Shown: one piece after another, positions 50,480 to 59,755 of the stretch | Numbering within the stretch: the stretch's first letter is position 1 | Layout: every line of letters begins with the position of its first letter | Assembly (NCBI RefSeq): GCF_011008565.1 | Contig: NZ_JAAIWK010000013.1 | Coordinates: 1 to 64,000, forward strand | DNA from: Heyndrickxia ginsengihumi | Lineage (GTDB): Bacteria; Bacillota; Bacilli; Bacillales; Bacillaceae_C | Reading direction: 5' to 3' | Length of the DNA: 64,000 nucleotides | Translations under genes and position numbers: made by a program | The notes under the pieces: model-generated | What the model saw: the letters and a program-made list of their open reading frames with translations, nothing else | Database searches by the model: none | Told to the model about the DNA's origin: nothing

Positions 50480-50720
50480 AAATAAAACGCCCCTCATAGC
50501 AAATACATATTGCTATGAGGGACGTTATTAACCGTGGTACCACCCTCGTTTACTACTTTTAAATAGTCTCGACTAGATAACGGCGATGCCGGGGCAACCT
50601 ACTGTTATTTCAGCTGACCAGTTCAGAAGCGCTAGGTTTGTATAGATGAAGTATCGGTTTGCAGCGAACACCGACTCTCTGAAACTTTATCTATACACCT
50701 TCTTCATCATTACTTGTTTT
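50480..50720 (-). promoter_or_regulatory. T-box riboswitch of the serine operon, Ser specifier (AGC)
   Basis: On the minus strand, stem I contains CAGAGAGTCGG. The specifier reads CCT-AGC-GCT-TCTGAA. The core AGGGTGGTACCACG is at 50534-50547. The terminator AACGTCCCTCATAGCA/TGCTATGAGGGGCGTT lies at 50486-50526, ending in TTTTATTTTT. Confidence 0.93.
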
Positions 50721-50768
50721 GTATTTTTGAGAATAGGATGTTTATTTCGATAATTCCCTGTTGACGTT

Positions 50769-50797
50769 ATTCTAACATCATGATTCGACAGTGTAAA
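50769..50797 (-). promoter_or_regulatory. Promoter of the serine operon
   Basis: Read on the minus strand, TTTACA (50797-50792) and TAGAAT (50774-50769) are spaced 17 bp, placing the start about 40 nt before T-box stem I. Confidence 0.78.
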
Positions 50798-50874
50798 GAA
50801 AAAAATAAACAATTTTAAAAAAACTGTCTCTTTAGCATTTTTGACATATTCTATACTTTTGAAGGTGAATCTAT

Positions 50875-50977
50875 TTGTTAATCATGTTTGAAACTGTATA
50901 AAAACACAAAAACAGGAAATAATATTATTACTCTCCCCGAAAAAGCATCTTGGCAGTACAAACGGATGCTTTTTCAC
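50875..50977 (+). ncRNA. Candidate small RNA between the serine operon and cidR
   Basis: TTGTTA (50875) and TATAAA (50897) with spacing 16 could start a transcript near 50909. An 11-bp hairpin GAAAAAGCATC/GATGCTTTTTC (50939-50975) would end it after about 65 nt. No gene upstream needs this terminator on the plus strand. Confidence 0.35.
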
Positions 50978-51249
50978 CCTTACAGAATAATCTTATGGAA
51001 AAAAACTTTTATCGGCACGGCAATCTGTGCATTATTGAATCTACTATATTGAAAGTTTGCTATATTCGTTTTGGTGGCAACTTTCATCCATGCATCGCTA
51101 AAATCATGTTTACTTCTTATTTCCTCCGAATAATTTATGAAAGAACTCTCTTTTTTTCTAAATTTAATTGTGATGATTTGATATTGTAAGTGTTCATCCA
51201 TTAATATCCTAGATAAAGGAAATAAATTCATTTATTGGAGATAGATCAA

Positions 51250-52125
51250 ATGGACATTCGTCAATTGCTTTACTTTATTGAAGTTGCAAAGCAAAAAAGT
51301 TTTACAAAAGCTGCTAATACTTTACATATATCACAGCCGGCATTAAGCAAAATGGTGAAAAGTTTGGAAGAAGAATTAGAAATCGAACTGATTGATAGAC
51401 GGTCGAAGCATATTGAATTAACAGATGCTGGGGAAATAGTATTTTCTCAAAGCCAAAAAGTAGTACATGCGTTTAATGATTTACATGCTCTTTTACAAGA
51501 TATGACGACTTTGAAAAAGGGAAAAATTAAATTTGGCCTCCCACCACTTATTGGAACTGTATTTTTCCCTAAGATCATTAAAGGATTTCAAACATTATAT
51601 CCTAATGTAAAAATTCAATTGATTGAGCATGGTGCAAAACGGGTGAAGCAATTAGTAAAAGAGGGCGAGCTTGATTTTGGCATTATCATGCTGCCTGAAG
51701 AAGATAACGATTTTAATATTATTCCTTTTGCTACGGAGGAATTGATGCTATTTGTACATACATCACATCGATTAGCCGCTAAAGAGGAAGTTTCCATTTT
51801 AGATGTAAAAGATGAGCCGTTTATTTTATTTACTGAAGATTTTACATTGCATGATCGGATTATACAGGAATGCCAAAATGCCGGTTTTCAGCCTAATGTA
51901 TCGTATGAAAGTTCCCAATGGGATTTTATAAGCGAGATGGTAGAACAAGATCTTGGCGTTACATTTTTTCCAAAATCAATTACAAAAAAGGCGAATCCTA
52001 ATACTGTGAAGGCAATTCCTATTAAAGATCCGATTATTCCTTGGAACTTAGGAATTATTTTAAAAAAAGAAAAATATGTTTCAAATGCAGCTAAGACGTT
52101 TATTGAATATATAACTTTATCTTAA
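51250..52125 (+). CDS. cidR: LysR-family regulator of the cid genes
   Basis: This 291-aa activator has an N-terminal winged helix (MDIRQLLYFIEVAKQKSFT...SQPALSKMVKSLE) and a periplasmic-binding-like effector domain. It is homologous to CidR/YwbI, which answers to acetate and pyruvate overflow and activates the holin-like cidAB genes that follow here. GGAG lies 9 nt before the ATG at 51250; a TTG at 51235 is less likely. It lies 381 nt before cidA. Confidence 0.9.
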   Translation: MDIRQLLYFIEVAKQKSFTKAANTLHISQPALSKMVKSLEEELEIELIDRRSKHIELTDAGEIVFSQSQKVVHAFNDLHALLQDMTTLKKGKIKFGLPPLIGTVFFPKIIKGFQTLYPNVKIQLIEHGAKRVKQLVKEGELDFGIIMLPEEDNDFNIIPFATEELMLFVHTSHRLAAKEEVSILDVKDEPFILFTEDFTLHDRIIQECQNAGFQPNVSYESSQWDFISEMVEQDLGVTFFPKSITKKANPNTVKAIPIKDPIIPWNLGIILKKEKYVSNAAKTFIEYITLS

Positions 52126-52506
52126 TGAGATGATACCACTTTCATTCCTATAAGTTATAGGAGCTATAAATTATATGTATTTTACGTTTTATAAAAATTG
52201 AAGTAAAGTATATGTACCGAATAAAATTGTTAACAATATGTGTCATTACATTTTTTATAAAGCATTGGTTGTTGCAATGAAATTGTATATATGGGGGTGA
52301 AGACAACGTTTAAGCTTACATGTTAAATAATGTTCATGTTTATATTTCTTTTTCCTCACGGGCACTGACTTGGATCGTATAGGGTAGCATCAATGTAGTA
52401 TGTTGAGGTCATCGTCGATTGCTTATAAAATGAACAATTTTTAGCAAGTAGCGGTCCAATTGTAGACTGCTCTTTTTAAAAGTAAGCTTAAATGGGAGGA
52501 CATAAT
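52126..52506. other. cidR-cidA intergenic region
   Basis: A long leader lies before cidA. A terminator-like hairpin AGCGGTC/GACTGCT (52450-52471) with TCTTTTT sits 20 nt before the cidA ribosome site, so attenuation is possible. The rest is AT-rich; CidR sites are expected but I cannot point to one. Confidence 0.4.
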
Positions 52507-52899
52507 ATGATGATATGGATTAAGAGAATTATACAAATCTGTTTCCTTTACGTTTTATTTATGATAGGTAATTTTATTGCCACTTCTTTTCATATATCAA
52601 TTCCGGGGAGTATTATTGGTCTCGTTATATTATTTGTTTTACTTCAAAGTAAAATCATTAGGGTGGAGTGGGTTGACTTAGGAGCGAATTGGCTAATAGC
52701 AGAACTGCTTCTTTTTTTTGTTCCATCTGCAGTAGGGGTTATGAAGTATAAGCAAATGCTCGGATTAGAAGGAGTTAAGATTTTTCTCATTATCATTTTA
52801 AGTACAATTGTTGTCATGATTTTTACAGGATTTACAGCGGAAATCTTGTCAAAATTAAGAAAGGATGTAAAACATGAATCTGCTTCTCCAAAGCATTAG
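52507..52899 (+). CDS. cidA: Holin-like CidA protein
   Basis: This 130-aa membrane protein has four transmembrane helices and the CidA/LrgA signature (IPGSIIGLVILFVLL ... FVPSAVGVMKYK). These holin-like proteins affect murein hydrolase activity and carbon-overflow control. GGGAGG lies 7 nt before the ATG at 52507. It overlaps cidB by 26 nt. Confidence 0.93.
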   Translation: MMIWIKRIIQICFLYVLFMIGNFIATSFHISIPGSIIGLVILFVLLQSKIIRVEWVDLGANWLIAELLLFFVPSAVGVMKYKQMLGLEGVKIFLIIILSTIVVMIFTGFTAEILSKLRKDVKHESASPKH

Positions 52900-53569
52900 T
52901 GTTGTCGTTACTGTGCTTGTTTTCTGGATGTGTAAAAAAATTTATGCACGTTGGAAATTCTTTTTTTTAACTCCGCTACTAATTTGTCCAATTCTTATTA
53001 TTTTACTATTAGCGGTTTTTCATACTCCATATGTAACGTATGCGAAAGGGACTAGTTTATTGACTAATTTATTAGGACCAGCAACAGTTGCGTTTGCTGT
53101 TCCAATGTATAAACATTTTGCATTGCTAAAAAAATATAGTATCGAAGTATTGATGAGTATCATCGTTGGATCAGCGATGGCCATTACATCTTCATTCTTA
53201 TTTTCCTTATGGATGGGACTTAGTACTTCTACAGTTGATAGTATCGTACCACGTTCAATTACGACACCAATTGCGATGAATATTTCCCAGCTTATTGGAG
53301 GACTTCCAACGATGACTGCTGTCTTCGTTATTATAACCGGTTTAATTGGGATGATTGTTGGCCCAATGGTAATTCGAATGCTTTCAATCAAAGCATCAAC
53401 TGCAAAAGGACTTCTTTTAGGGATGGGAGCACATGGAGCAGGGACATCGAGGGCATTTGAAATCGGTGAGCTTGAAGGTACGTTTGCCAGTCTTGGCATG
53501 ATCGTGGCAGGTATTGTAGGATTTATTCTTACTTCTACATTTTTTCCAATACTGGATCATAGTCTATGA
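52874..53569 (+). CDS. cidB: CidB/LrgB-family membrane protein
   Basis: This 231-aa polytopic protein has the LrgB motif TPIAMNISQLIGGLPTMTAV and GAHGAGTSRAFEIGE. It works with CidA; in Bacillus the pair has been linked to pyruvate uptake or release and to cell lysis control. The ATG lies inside cidA with AAAGG 9 nt upstream. Confidence 0.93.
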   Translation: MNLLLQSISVVVTVLVFWMCKKIYARWKFFFLTPLLICPILIILLLAVFHTPYVTYAKGTSLLTNLLGPATVAFAVPMYKHFALLKKYSIEVLMSIIVGSAMAITSSFLFSLWMGLSTSTVDSIVPRSITTPIAMNISQLIGGLPTMTAVFVIITGLIGMIVGPMVIRMLSIKASTAKGLLLGMGAHGAGTSRAFEIGELEGTFASLGMIVAGIVGFILTSTFFPILDHSL

Positions 53570-53611
53570 TGAAAAATAGATAGGCTGTTTGGCCCATCCA
53601 ATTTTTATTTA

Positions 53612-53649
53612 AGCTCTATTGCAGCATTTACAGCAATAGAGCTATTTTT
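53612..53649 (+). terminator. Terminator of cidAB
   Basis: A perfect 11-bp stem AGCTCTATTGC/GCAATAGAGCT with a 10-nt loop is followed by ATTTTTG. Confidence 0.9.
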
Positions 53650-53694
53650 GTATAAAAACAAGCTTATCCAATCTAACATTTAAATGATCATTAC

Positions 53695-53742
53695 AAAGCA
53701 ACGCTCCATTGGTTTCCTCCGAACCAATGGAGTGTTGCTTTT
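53695..53742. terminator. Second strong hairpin after cidAB
   Basis: AAAGCAACGCTCCATTGGTT pairs with the stretch at 53722-53740 (one T-G pair), ending in TTTT on the plus strand. It may back up the first terminator. Confidence 0.75.
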
Positions 53743-53802
53743 GAATCCCTTTAGTTCCATTTCTATAAGTGATTTTTAGAGTGGAAAATGGGAGACTTAA
53801 CA

Positions 53803-53937
53803 TGTTATTAAAACAAATACGGGATATGTGTACAGATTCAATACTAAAAAACAATAAGCTTGTCGACTGCTTACAACTAATATTACATGTTAGGCATGAA
53901 TGTCTTAATAACCTTTATGATAGTCAACAAGATTGAT
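53803..53937 (+). CDS. Possible small protein, 44 aa
   Basis: An ATG 7 nt after GGGAGA opens a 44-codon frame (MLLKQIRDMCTDS...). It overlaps the 3' end of the opposite-strand dehydrogenase gene by 33 nt. The ribosome site is good, but there is no family I recognise and no clear promoter. Confidence 0.3.
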
Positions 53938-54867
53938 CGTTAAGTCGTTACCGCTTAAATAGTTCTTTAAATTTGGAATCAATATGTTTTCGATAACACG
54001 TTGGTCGTATTGGGCGGTTGAGCCTGCTGTATGTGGTGTAATAATTACATTTTCTAAATCCCATAGCGGACTATCCTCTTGTAAAGGCTCTTTTTCGAAA
54101 ACATCCAGACCTGCACCGGCAATTTCCCCATTGCGCAATGCTGATATTAATGCATTTTCATCAACAATTTCTCCGCGGCCGATATTGACAAAGAAGGCTG
54201 TCGATTTCATTTGTTTAAACTGTTCTTTTCCGAAAAGATGATGCGTTTTTTTTGTTAATGGCAGACAAACGATGACGAAATCACATTGTTTTAGCACAGT
54301 TGGCAATTGTTCCGTTTTGTACATTTCATCCACAAATTTTGCTTGTTTTCCTGAATTTCTTACCCCAATCACTTTCATCCCAAACGCTTTTGCAATTTTG
54401 GCAGTTTCTAGACCGATCTCTCCGACGCCGATAATTCCAATTGTTTTGTCGTGGATTTCAAGCTTCAAATTAGTATCGTCCCATTGTTTCTTCAATTGAT
54501 TACGCACATATGTATGAATGTTTCGTGTAAAACCAAGCATCATCGCGAAAATCGTTTCTGAAATAGGATAAGCATGGACACCGCTAGCAGTCGTTAATAA
54601 AATCTCTCTCACTTTTAATTGTTCTAACGGAAAACTATTAACCCCTGCACTCCAGCTTTGAATCCAGCGCAAGTTTGAATCTTGACTAAGAACTTCTTGT
54701 TCAATCCTTCTATTCCAGCCTGCTATAATTTCAGCTTCTTTCACGTAAGGTTTCCATATTTCGGTTTCTTTGCCGACGACAATATTCCAATCAGGTATAT
54801 ATTGTTGAATTTGATCGACTTTTTGTTGACTCAAGGATTCAGTAATAATCATTGTTCTAGATGCCAT
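53905..54867 (-). CDS. D-isomer specific 2-hydroxyacid dehydrogenase
   Basis: This 320-aa NAD(P)-dependent enzyme has the Rossmann motif GIIGVGEIGLETAKIA, catalytic arginine in NIGRGEIVDE, glutamate in DVFEKEP and histidine in ITPHTAGST. It is of the YoaD/SerA-like class but lacks the regulatory domains, so it probably reduces a 2-keto acid. It is a lone gene and the substrate is unknown. Confidence 0.88.
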   Translation of the reverse strand: MASRTMIITESLSQQKVDQIQQYIPDWNIVVGKETEIWKPYVKEAEIIAGWNRRIEQEVLSQDSNLRWIQSWSAGVNSFPLEQLKVREILLTTASGVHAYPISETIFAMMLGFTRNIHTYVRNQLKKQWDDTNLKLEIHDKTIGIIGVGEIGLETAKIAKAFGMKVIGVRNSGKQAKFVDEMYKTEQLPTVLKQCDFVIVCLPLTKKTHHLFGKEQFKQMKSTAFFVNIGRGEIVDENALISALRNGEIAGAGLDVFEKEPLQEDSPLWDLENVIITPHTAGSTAQYDQRVIENILIPNLKNYLSGNDLTINLVDYHKGY

Positions 54868-55067
54868 TAAAATCCCTCATTTCCACAAGTTTATGTTTAT
54901 GTTCTTCGATAAAAATTTATGAAAATCCTTCTAAATGATGCTCTAATAAAAAATTAATATTTATCAATCTAAATATAGTCATAAATACCTATGAATAAAG
55001 ACTAAGATGATACGATAATAAGATTAGACGTATTATGACATGCCTCGACAAAAAAGGAGTTGCCAGC

Positions 55068-57050
55068 ATGAAAAAATTTCTAAAAAAGTACATTAGTTGG
55101 AATATGAAAACAAGACTTGCGGTTACTTTAATTGCTGTTCTCATAGTTCCGAGTCTTATTATCGGCTACAGTTCTTCATATTTTTCAAAAAAAGTAATCG
55201 AACAAAGAACAATCGATGATGCAAATCAAAACGTAGAAATCTTAAAAACGAAAATTAATGAGACAATTCAACCAAGAATTCAAGATGTTAATTATTTTGC
55301 TGAGCACATTACTGCAAAGCAATATAAACAAAAGAAAAATGAACAAATCCGTACACAATTTCAACAGTATAAAAATTTAAACGATACGGTAATCAATGTG
55401 TACGTTGGAACAACGAAAGGTTTAATGATTATAGAACCGAAACAAGCATTGCCGAAAGGATACGATCCGAGGGAAAGATCTTGGTATAAAGAGGCGATGG
55501 CTAAAAAAGGGGAAACGATCATTACAGAGCCTTATCAAGATGCTGTTACAGGCAATATGGTTATTACGGTCGCAAAGACAACAAATGATGGATCAGGTGT
55601 CGTTGCAGTTGACATCAATTTAAGTGCAGTCCATGATCTTGCAAAACAAATTAAAATAGGTGTCCATGGATACCCAATATTGTTGGATCAAAATAAAAAT
55701 GTGATTGAAGTACCTGGTAAAAAAGCGGGATCTAAATCAAGCACAGGCATTACCGAGCGCATGTACAAACAGAAATCAGGAACTTTTTCATATGTCAAAA
55801 GTGGCGTAGATAAAAAAATGGTTTATACGACAGATCCTTTAACAGGTTGGAAAATTGCGGGTACGATGAACACTAAAGAAATTAATGATGCTGTTAAACC
55901 GATCATGTATGAAACTTATTTAGTAGTGCTTATTTTCCTTGTGTTAGGCGCAATTTTAAGCTACTTTATTATTCGCTCTATTACAAAGCCAATCCAGCGC
56001 TTAAGGGAGGCTGCGATTAAAATTAGTGATGGTGATCTAACAGAAGAAATTACGATTAAATCAAACGATGAAATCGGTGCGCTTGCTCAAAGCTTCAAAA
56101 AGATGACTGACAATTTAAGAGATTTATTGGATCAAGTCGATAAAAGCACGGAGTTGGTTGTATCTTCTGCAGATCAATTAACTGGCAGTGTCGAAAATAC
56201 AACAGAGGCAACGAAACAATTGAATTCTGCGGTTGGGCAAATTGCAAGTGGAGCAGAGACACAGACGCAAGGAATTGAAAATAGTGTTACAGCCCTTGGA
56301 GAAATTGCTAAGGCAATGGAGAAAGTAACAGATAGTACGATGGACATTTCCAACTTAACAAACACAACGGTTGAACACGCACAGAATGGTGGGAAATCAG
56401 TTCAAGAAACTGTTGATCAGATGCAATCGATCTATAGTTCTGTTCAACACTCAAATGAAACGATACAATCTTTACACGCAAATTCTATGCAAATTAGTAA
56501 AATTACAGAGGTCATAAAGGGAATTGCTGAACAGACAAATTTACTGGCTTTAAACGCTGCAATTGAAGCTGCTAGAGCTGGTGAACATGGCAGAGGATTT
56601 GCCGTTGTCGCTGAAGAAATTCGGAAGTTGGCTGATCAATCATCTGTGTCAACAAAAGAAATAGCCAACTTGATTTTCCAAATACAAAATGAAATGAAAG
56701 AATATGTAAAAGAAATGGAACAAGTATCAATAGATGTACAACATGGTGTGTCAAGATCCGAAGAAACAATAACGAAATTTAACTTAATTATTGATGGTAT
56801 GAAGGATATTGCTCCACAAATAGAAGAAATGGCAGCCGTAACAGAAGAAATTTCTGCATCAATTCAGGAAGTTACTTCTACGACAAATGAATTATCAAAC
56901 ATTGCTGTAGAAAATGCTGCAGCAACTGAGGAAATGGCAAGCTCTATAGAAGATCACCAAAATACGATGGGGGATATTGGTGACTCTGCAAGAGCACTTT
57001 CAAATATATCCGAGTATCTTCAAGATTTAGTGAAGAGATTTAAGATATAA
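55068..57050 (+). CDS. Methyl-accepting chemotaxis protein with dCache sensor
   Basis: This 660-aa transmembrane receptor has one N-terminal helix, an extracellular double Cache domain (about 40-280; [12 protein letters not shown] and [13 protein letters not shown] are typical), a second helix, a HAMP domain and a long helical signalling domain. The hairpin tip reads [20 protein letters not shown]. It resembles McpA/McpB/TlpA of Bacillus, which sense amino acids and other small molecules. AAAGGAG lies before the ATG at 55068; a reading from 55035 adds 11 unlikely residues. Confidence 0.94.
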   Translation: MKKFLKKYISWNMKTRLAVTLIAVLIVPSLIIGYSSSYFSKKVIEQRTIDDANQNVEILKTKINETIQPRIQDVNYFAEHITAKQYKQKKNEQIRTQFQQYKNLNDTVINVYVGTTKGLMIIEPKQALPKGYDPRERSWYKEAMAKKGETIITEPYQDAVTGNMVITVAKTTNDGSGVVAVDINLSAVHDLAKQIKIGVHGYPILLDQNKNVIEVPGKKAGSKSSTGITERMYKQKSGTFSYVKSGVDKKMVYTTDPLTGWKIAGTMNTKEINDAVKPIMYETYLVVLIFLVLGAILSYFIIRSITKPIQRLREAAIKISDGDLTEEITIKSNDEIGALAQSFKKMTDNLRDLLDQVDKSTELVVSSADQLTGSVENTTEATKQLNSAVGQIASGAETQTQGIENSVTALGEIAKAMEKVTDSTMDISNLTNTTVEHAQNGGKSVQETVDQMQSIYSSVQHSNETIQSLHANSMQISKITEVIKGIAEQTNLLALNAAIEAARAGEHGRGFAVVAEEIRKLADQSSVSTKEIANLIFQIQNEMKEYVKEMEQVSIDVQHGVSRSEETITKFNLIIDGMKDIAPQIEEMAAVTEEISASIQEVTSTTNELSNIAVENAAATEEMASSIEDHQNTMGDIGDSARALSNISEYLQDLVKRFKI

Positions 57051-57106
57051 TGTTAGACATATATAGTCGTTGATTAATTTTTTTAAATTTTTATTGATAA
57101 ATTCTC

Positions 57107-57135
57107 TTGACATATTGTTGTATGGAGATTAATAT
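57107..57135 (+). promoter_or_regulatory. trp operon promoter
   Basis: TTGACA (57107-57112) and TAATAT (57130-57135) with spacing 17 give a consensus-like promoter. The start near 57142 lies just before T-box 1. Confidence 0.88.
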
Positions 57136-57166
57136 AATAATCAATAAATTCGAAATAAACTTAAGT

Positions 57167-57440
57167 GATGATGAAGAGTAGTATTCTATACGGATACAAG
57201 CAGAGAGCCGGTGGTTGGTGTAAACCGGTGTTGAAGTGTAGATGAATGGACTTCTGAACTTCCAAACTGAACCTAATGAAATAATTAGTAGTAGGCTTTG
57301 GCGAATGTCTCATCGTTATAAGAGACGGGTATTAAGAAAAATATTCTTGATACTGTCAAAGCTGAGCTATTTCAAGCTAATAAAGGTGGCACCGCGGGTT
57401 CCTCGTCCTTTACATAAGGGATGAGGGACCCTTTTATTTT
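57167..57440 (+). promoter_or_regulatory. Trp T-box riboswitch 1
   Basis: Stem I includes AGAGAGCCGG. The specifier reads GAA-TGG-ACT-TCTGAAC (Trp). The antiterminator core AAAGGTGGCACCGCG is at 57382-57396; its TGGC suits a tRNA with a G discriminator. The terminator is GGGTTCCTCGTCC/GGGATGAGGGACCC followed by TTTTATTTTT. Confidence 0.94.
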
Positions 57441-57474
57441 TCCACCAAGAAAAATTTAATATTGAAATTGATGA

Positions 57475-57747
57475 TTAAGAAGAGTATGCAAAATAGAAGG
57501 GTTACAGAGAGCCGGGAATGGTGAGAATCCGGTACGTGGAGTTTTGCAGAATGGGCTTATGAGAGGTTTCTTGAAGCAATTTTAGTAGGGAAGCACGGGA
57601 TCCACCGTTACATGGATAGAGTATAAGATGCAAAATCCGTACTCGAATGAGTGGAAGAATTATGTATTCTTCAATAGAGGTGGCACCGCGAGATATCGTC
57701 CTCTATCCATATGAATGGTTATGTCATATGGATAGAGGACTTTTTTA
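57475..57747 (+). promoter_or_regulatory. Trp T-box riboswitch 2
   Basis: Stem I contains AGAGAGCCGG. The specifier reads GAA-TGG-GCT-TATGAG (Trp). The core AGAGGTGGCACCGCG lies at 57676-57690. The terminator GTCCTCTATCCATAT (57698-57712 with 57726-57740) ends in TTTTTT. Both T-boxes must read uncharged tRNA-Trp for full read-through, which sharpens control. Confidence 0.94.
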
Positions 57748-57771
57748 TGAAATTAATTGAGGAGGCAAACG

Positions 57772-59175
57772 ATGAAGACGAAGGGCGTTCCATACAAATA
57801 TAAAGTACTGAGAGTCAATGGAGATATGTTAACCCCCATTATGATCTATACACGATTACAAGGGGAAAAGCGATTTTTATTGGAAAGTTCTTTAAAGCAT
57901 GATGAAAATGGTAGATATTCATTTATCGGTGCAAATCCGATTATGGAATTTATTGGATTAGGCAATAAAGTGACTATTGAAGATCATCTATTAGAAACAA
58001 GCGTTGATCATTTAGGTGATCCACTTGAAATTGTGAAGAAAGCTCTTCCTAACATTGAGCTCCCAATTCCTTTTCCGTTTTATGGCGGGGCGGTAGGGTA
58101 TATCGGTTATGACGTTATACGCCAATATGAATCAATCGGAAAAATCTATGAAGATGAAATGAATATACCTGATTTTCATTTAATGGTTTATCAACATCTC
58201 GTTGTATTTGATCATAAGACGCAATATGTATATATCGTTGCGATTGAGAAAGACGAACAGCAGGCAGAAAGAAAGACGGAAATTTTACGTGAGCAAATCC
58301 TTGCGAAAATAGATGAAGAACCATTTATTGATGAGGGGGCCATTTCGTTTCAACCGACGATAGATAAAGAGACCTTTATGAAGATGGTGGATACGGCAAA
58401 GAACCATATTGAAAATGGGGATATTTTCCAAGTTGTATTGTCACAGCGAATGAAAGGCCATTTGGAACAGGATCCATTTTATTTTTATCGGAAACTGCGA
58501 AAAGCAAATCCATCACCATATATGTTCTATTTAGACTTTCAAGACTATATCGTTTTAGGAGCATCTCCAGAAAGCTTGATAAAAACGAAAGGTCAAACGA
58601 TTTTAACGAATCCAATTGCGGGAACGAGACCGCGCGGAAAATCGGATGCGGAAGATAGTCAATTAGAACAAGAGCTGTTGCAAGATGAAAAAGAACTAGC
58701 TGAACATAAAATGCTTGTAGATTTAAGCCGGAATGATTTAGGACGTGTATGTAATCCAGGGACCATTGAAGTAAAAAAATATATGAAAATCGAAAAATAT
58801 CAGCATGTAATGCACATCGTTTCAGAGGTTCAAGGTGAATTGGAAAAAGGAAAAACTGGTATTGATGCCCTCGTCTCTTGTTTGCCTGCCGGGACTGTAT
58901 CGGGAGCACCAAAAATAAGAGCTATGCAAATTATTAATGAGCTGGAAAGAAAAAAACGTGGGATGTATGCGGGTGCCATTGGGTATATCAGTTTCAGCGG
59001 GGATATAGACTTTGCCCTTGCCATTCGTTCTTTGCTTATTAAAAATAACACTGCTTATTTACAATCTGGAGCTGGAATTGTATATGATTCTAACCCAGCG
59101 ACTGAATATGAAGAAACGCTTAATAAGGCAAAATCGATTTTGGAGGCGCAAGTACATGATTTTATTACTCGATAA
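57772..59175 (+). CDS. trpE: Anthranilate synthase component I
   Basis: TrpE makes anthranilate from chorismate. The 467 aa have an N-terminal regulatory region with the tryptophan-binding LLESSLKHDENGRYSF segment, and the chorismate-binding domain (IAGTRPRGKS, LVDLSRNDLGRV, GTVSGAPKIRA). GGAGG lies 7 nt before the ATG at 57772; a TTG at 57757 is less likely. It overlaps trpG by 20 nt. Confidence 0.96.
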   Translation: MKTKGVPYKYKVLRVNGDMLTPIMIYTRLQGEKRFLLESSLKHDENGRYSFIGANPIMEFIGLGNKVTIEDHLLETSVDHLGDPLEIVKKALPNIELPIPFPFYGGAVGYIGYDVIRQYESIGKIYEDEMNIPDFHLMVYQHLVVFDHKTQYVYIVAIEKDEQQAERKTEILREQILAKIDEEPFIDEGAISFQPTIDKETFMKMVDTAKNHIENGDIFQVVLSQRMKGHLEQDPFYFYRKLRKANPSPYMFYLDFQDYIVLGASPESLIKTKGQTILTNPIAGTRPRGKSDAEDSQLEQELLQDEKELAEHKMLVDLSRNDLGRVCNPGTIEVKKYMKIEKYQHVMHIVSEVQGELEKGKTGIDALVSCLPAGTVSGAPKIRAMQIINELERKKRGMYAGAIGYISFSGDIDFALAIRSLLIKNNTAYLQSGAGIVYDSNPATEYEETLNKAKSILEAQVHDFITR

Positions 59176-59755
59176 TTATGATTCTTTTACCTATAATTTA
59201 TACCAATACTTATGTGAGATGGATGAAGAGGTTAAAGTGTTCCGAAATGATCACATAACGGTAGAGGAGATTGAGGCGTTAGCACCGGAAGCGATTATTG
59301 TATCTCCTGGTCCTGGAATACCAGAGGATGCGGGAATTTCAGTTGACGTTATTACGCGGCTATATAAAAAGATTCCAATTCTCGGTGTTTGCTTAGGCCA
59401 TCAAGCGATCGGAAAAGCATTTGGTGCTACGATCGAAAAAGCAAAAACGATTATGCACGGAAAAACGTCATTCATTGAGCATAACGGAAAAGATCTTTTT
59501 AAAAACATACAAGTACCATTTAAAGTGATGCGTTATCACTCATTAGTAATAGAAGAGAAGAGTATGCCAGCTGAGCTTGAAATTACCGCAAGATCAACAG
59601 ATGATCACGAAATTATGGCGGTAAAGCATAGAGAATATAAAGTGTTTGGAGTGCAATTTCACCCTGAATCCATTGGGACAGAGGAAGGAAAAGCAATCCT
59701 TCGCAACTTTTTAGAAGAGGTGAGAAGAGTTGAACAATATGAAACCATATCTTGA
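59156..59755 (+). CDS. trpG: Anthranilate synthase glutamine amidotransferase
   Basis: This 199-aa class I amidotransferase supplies ammonia to TrpE. Its triad is the cysteine in GVCLGHQAIG and the histidine and glutamate in FGVQFHPESI. GGAGG lies 9 nt before the ATG, inside the end of trpE. Bacillus subtilis has no trpG in its trp operon and uses pabA from the folate locus; here a dedicated gene is present. Confidence 0.95.
   Translation: MILLLDNYDSFTYNLYQYLCEMDEEVKVFRNDHITVEEIEALAPEAIIVSPGPGIPEDAGISVDVITRLYKKIPILGVCLGHQAIGKAFGATIEKAKTIMHGKTSFIEHNGKDLFKNIQVPFKVMRYHSLVIEEKSMPAELEITARSTDDHEIMAVKHREYKVFGVQFHPESIGTEEGKAILRNFLEEVRRVEQYETIS

Noticed and set aside
54966-55020. Sigma-D-like promoter before the chemoreceptor gene
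   Set aside because: TAAA motifs exist but no GCCGATAT-like box lies at the right spacing; the matches are too weak.
57242-57424. A 60-codon frame upstream of trpE
   Set aside because: It lies wholly inside Trp T-box 1 and has no ribosome binding site suited to it.
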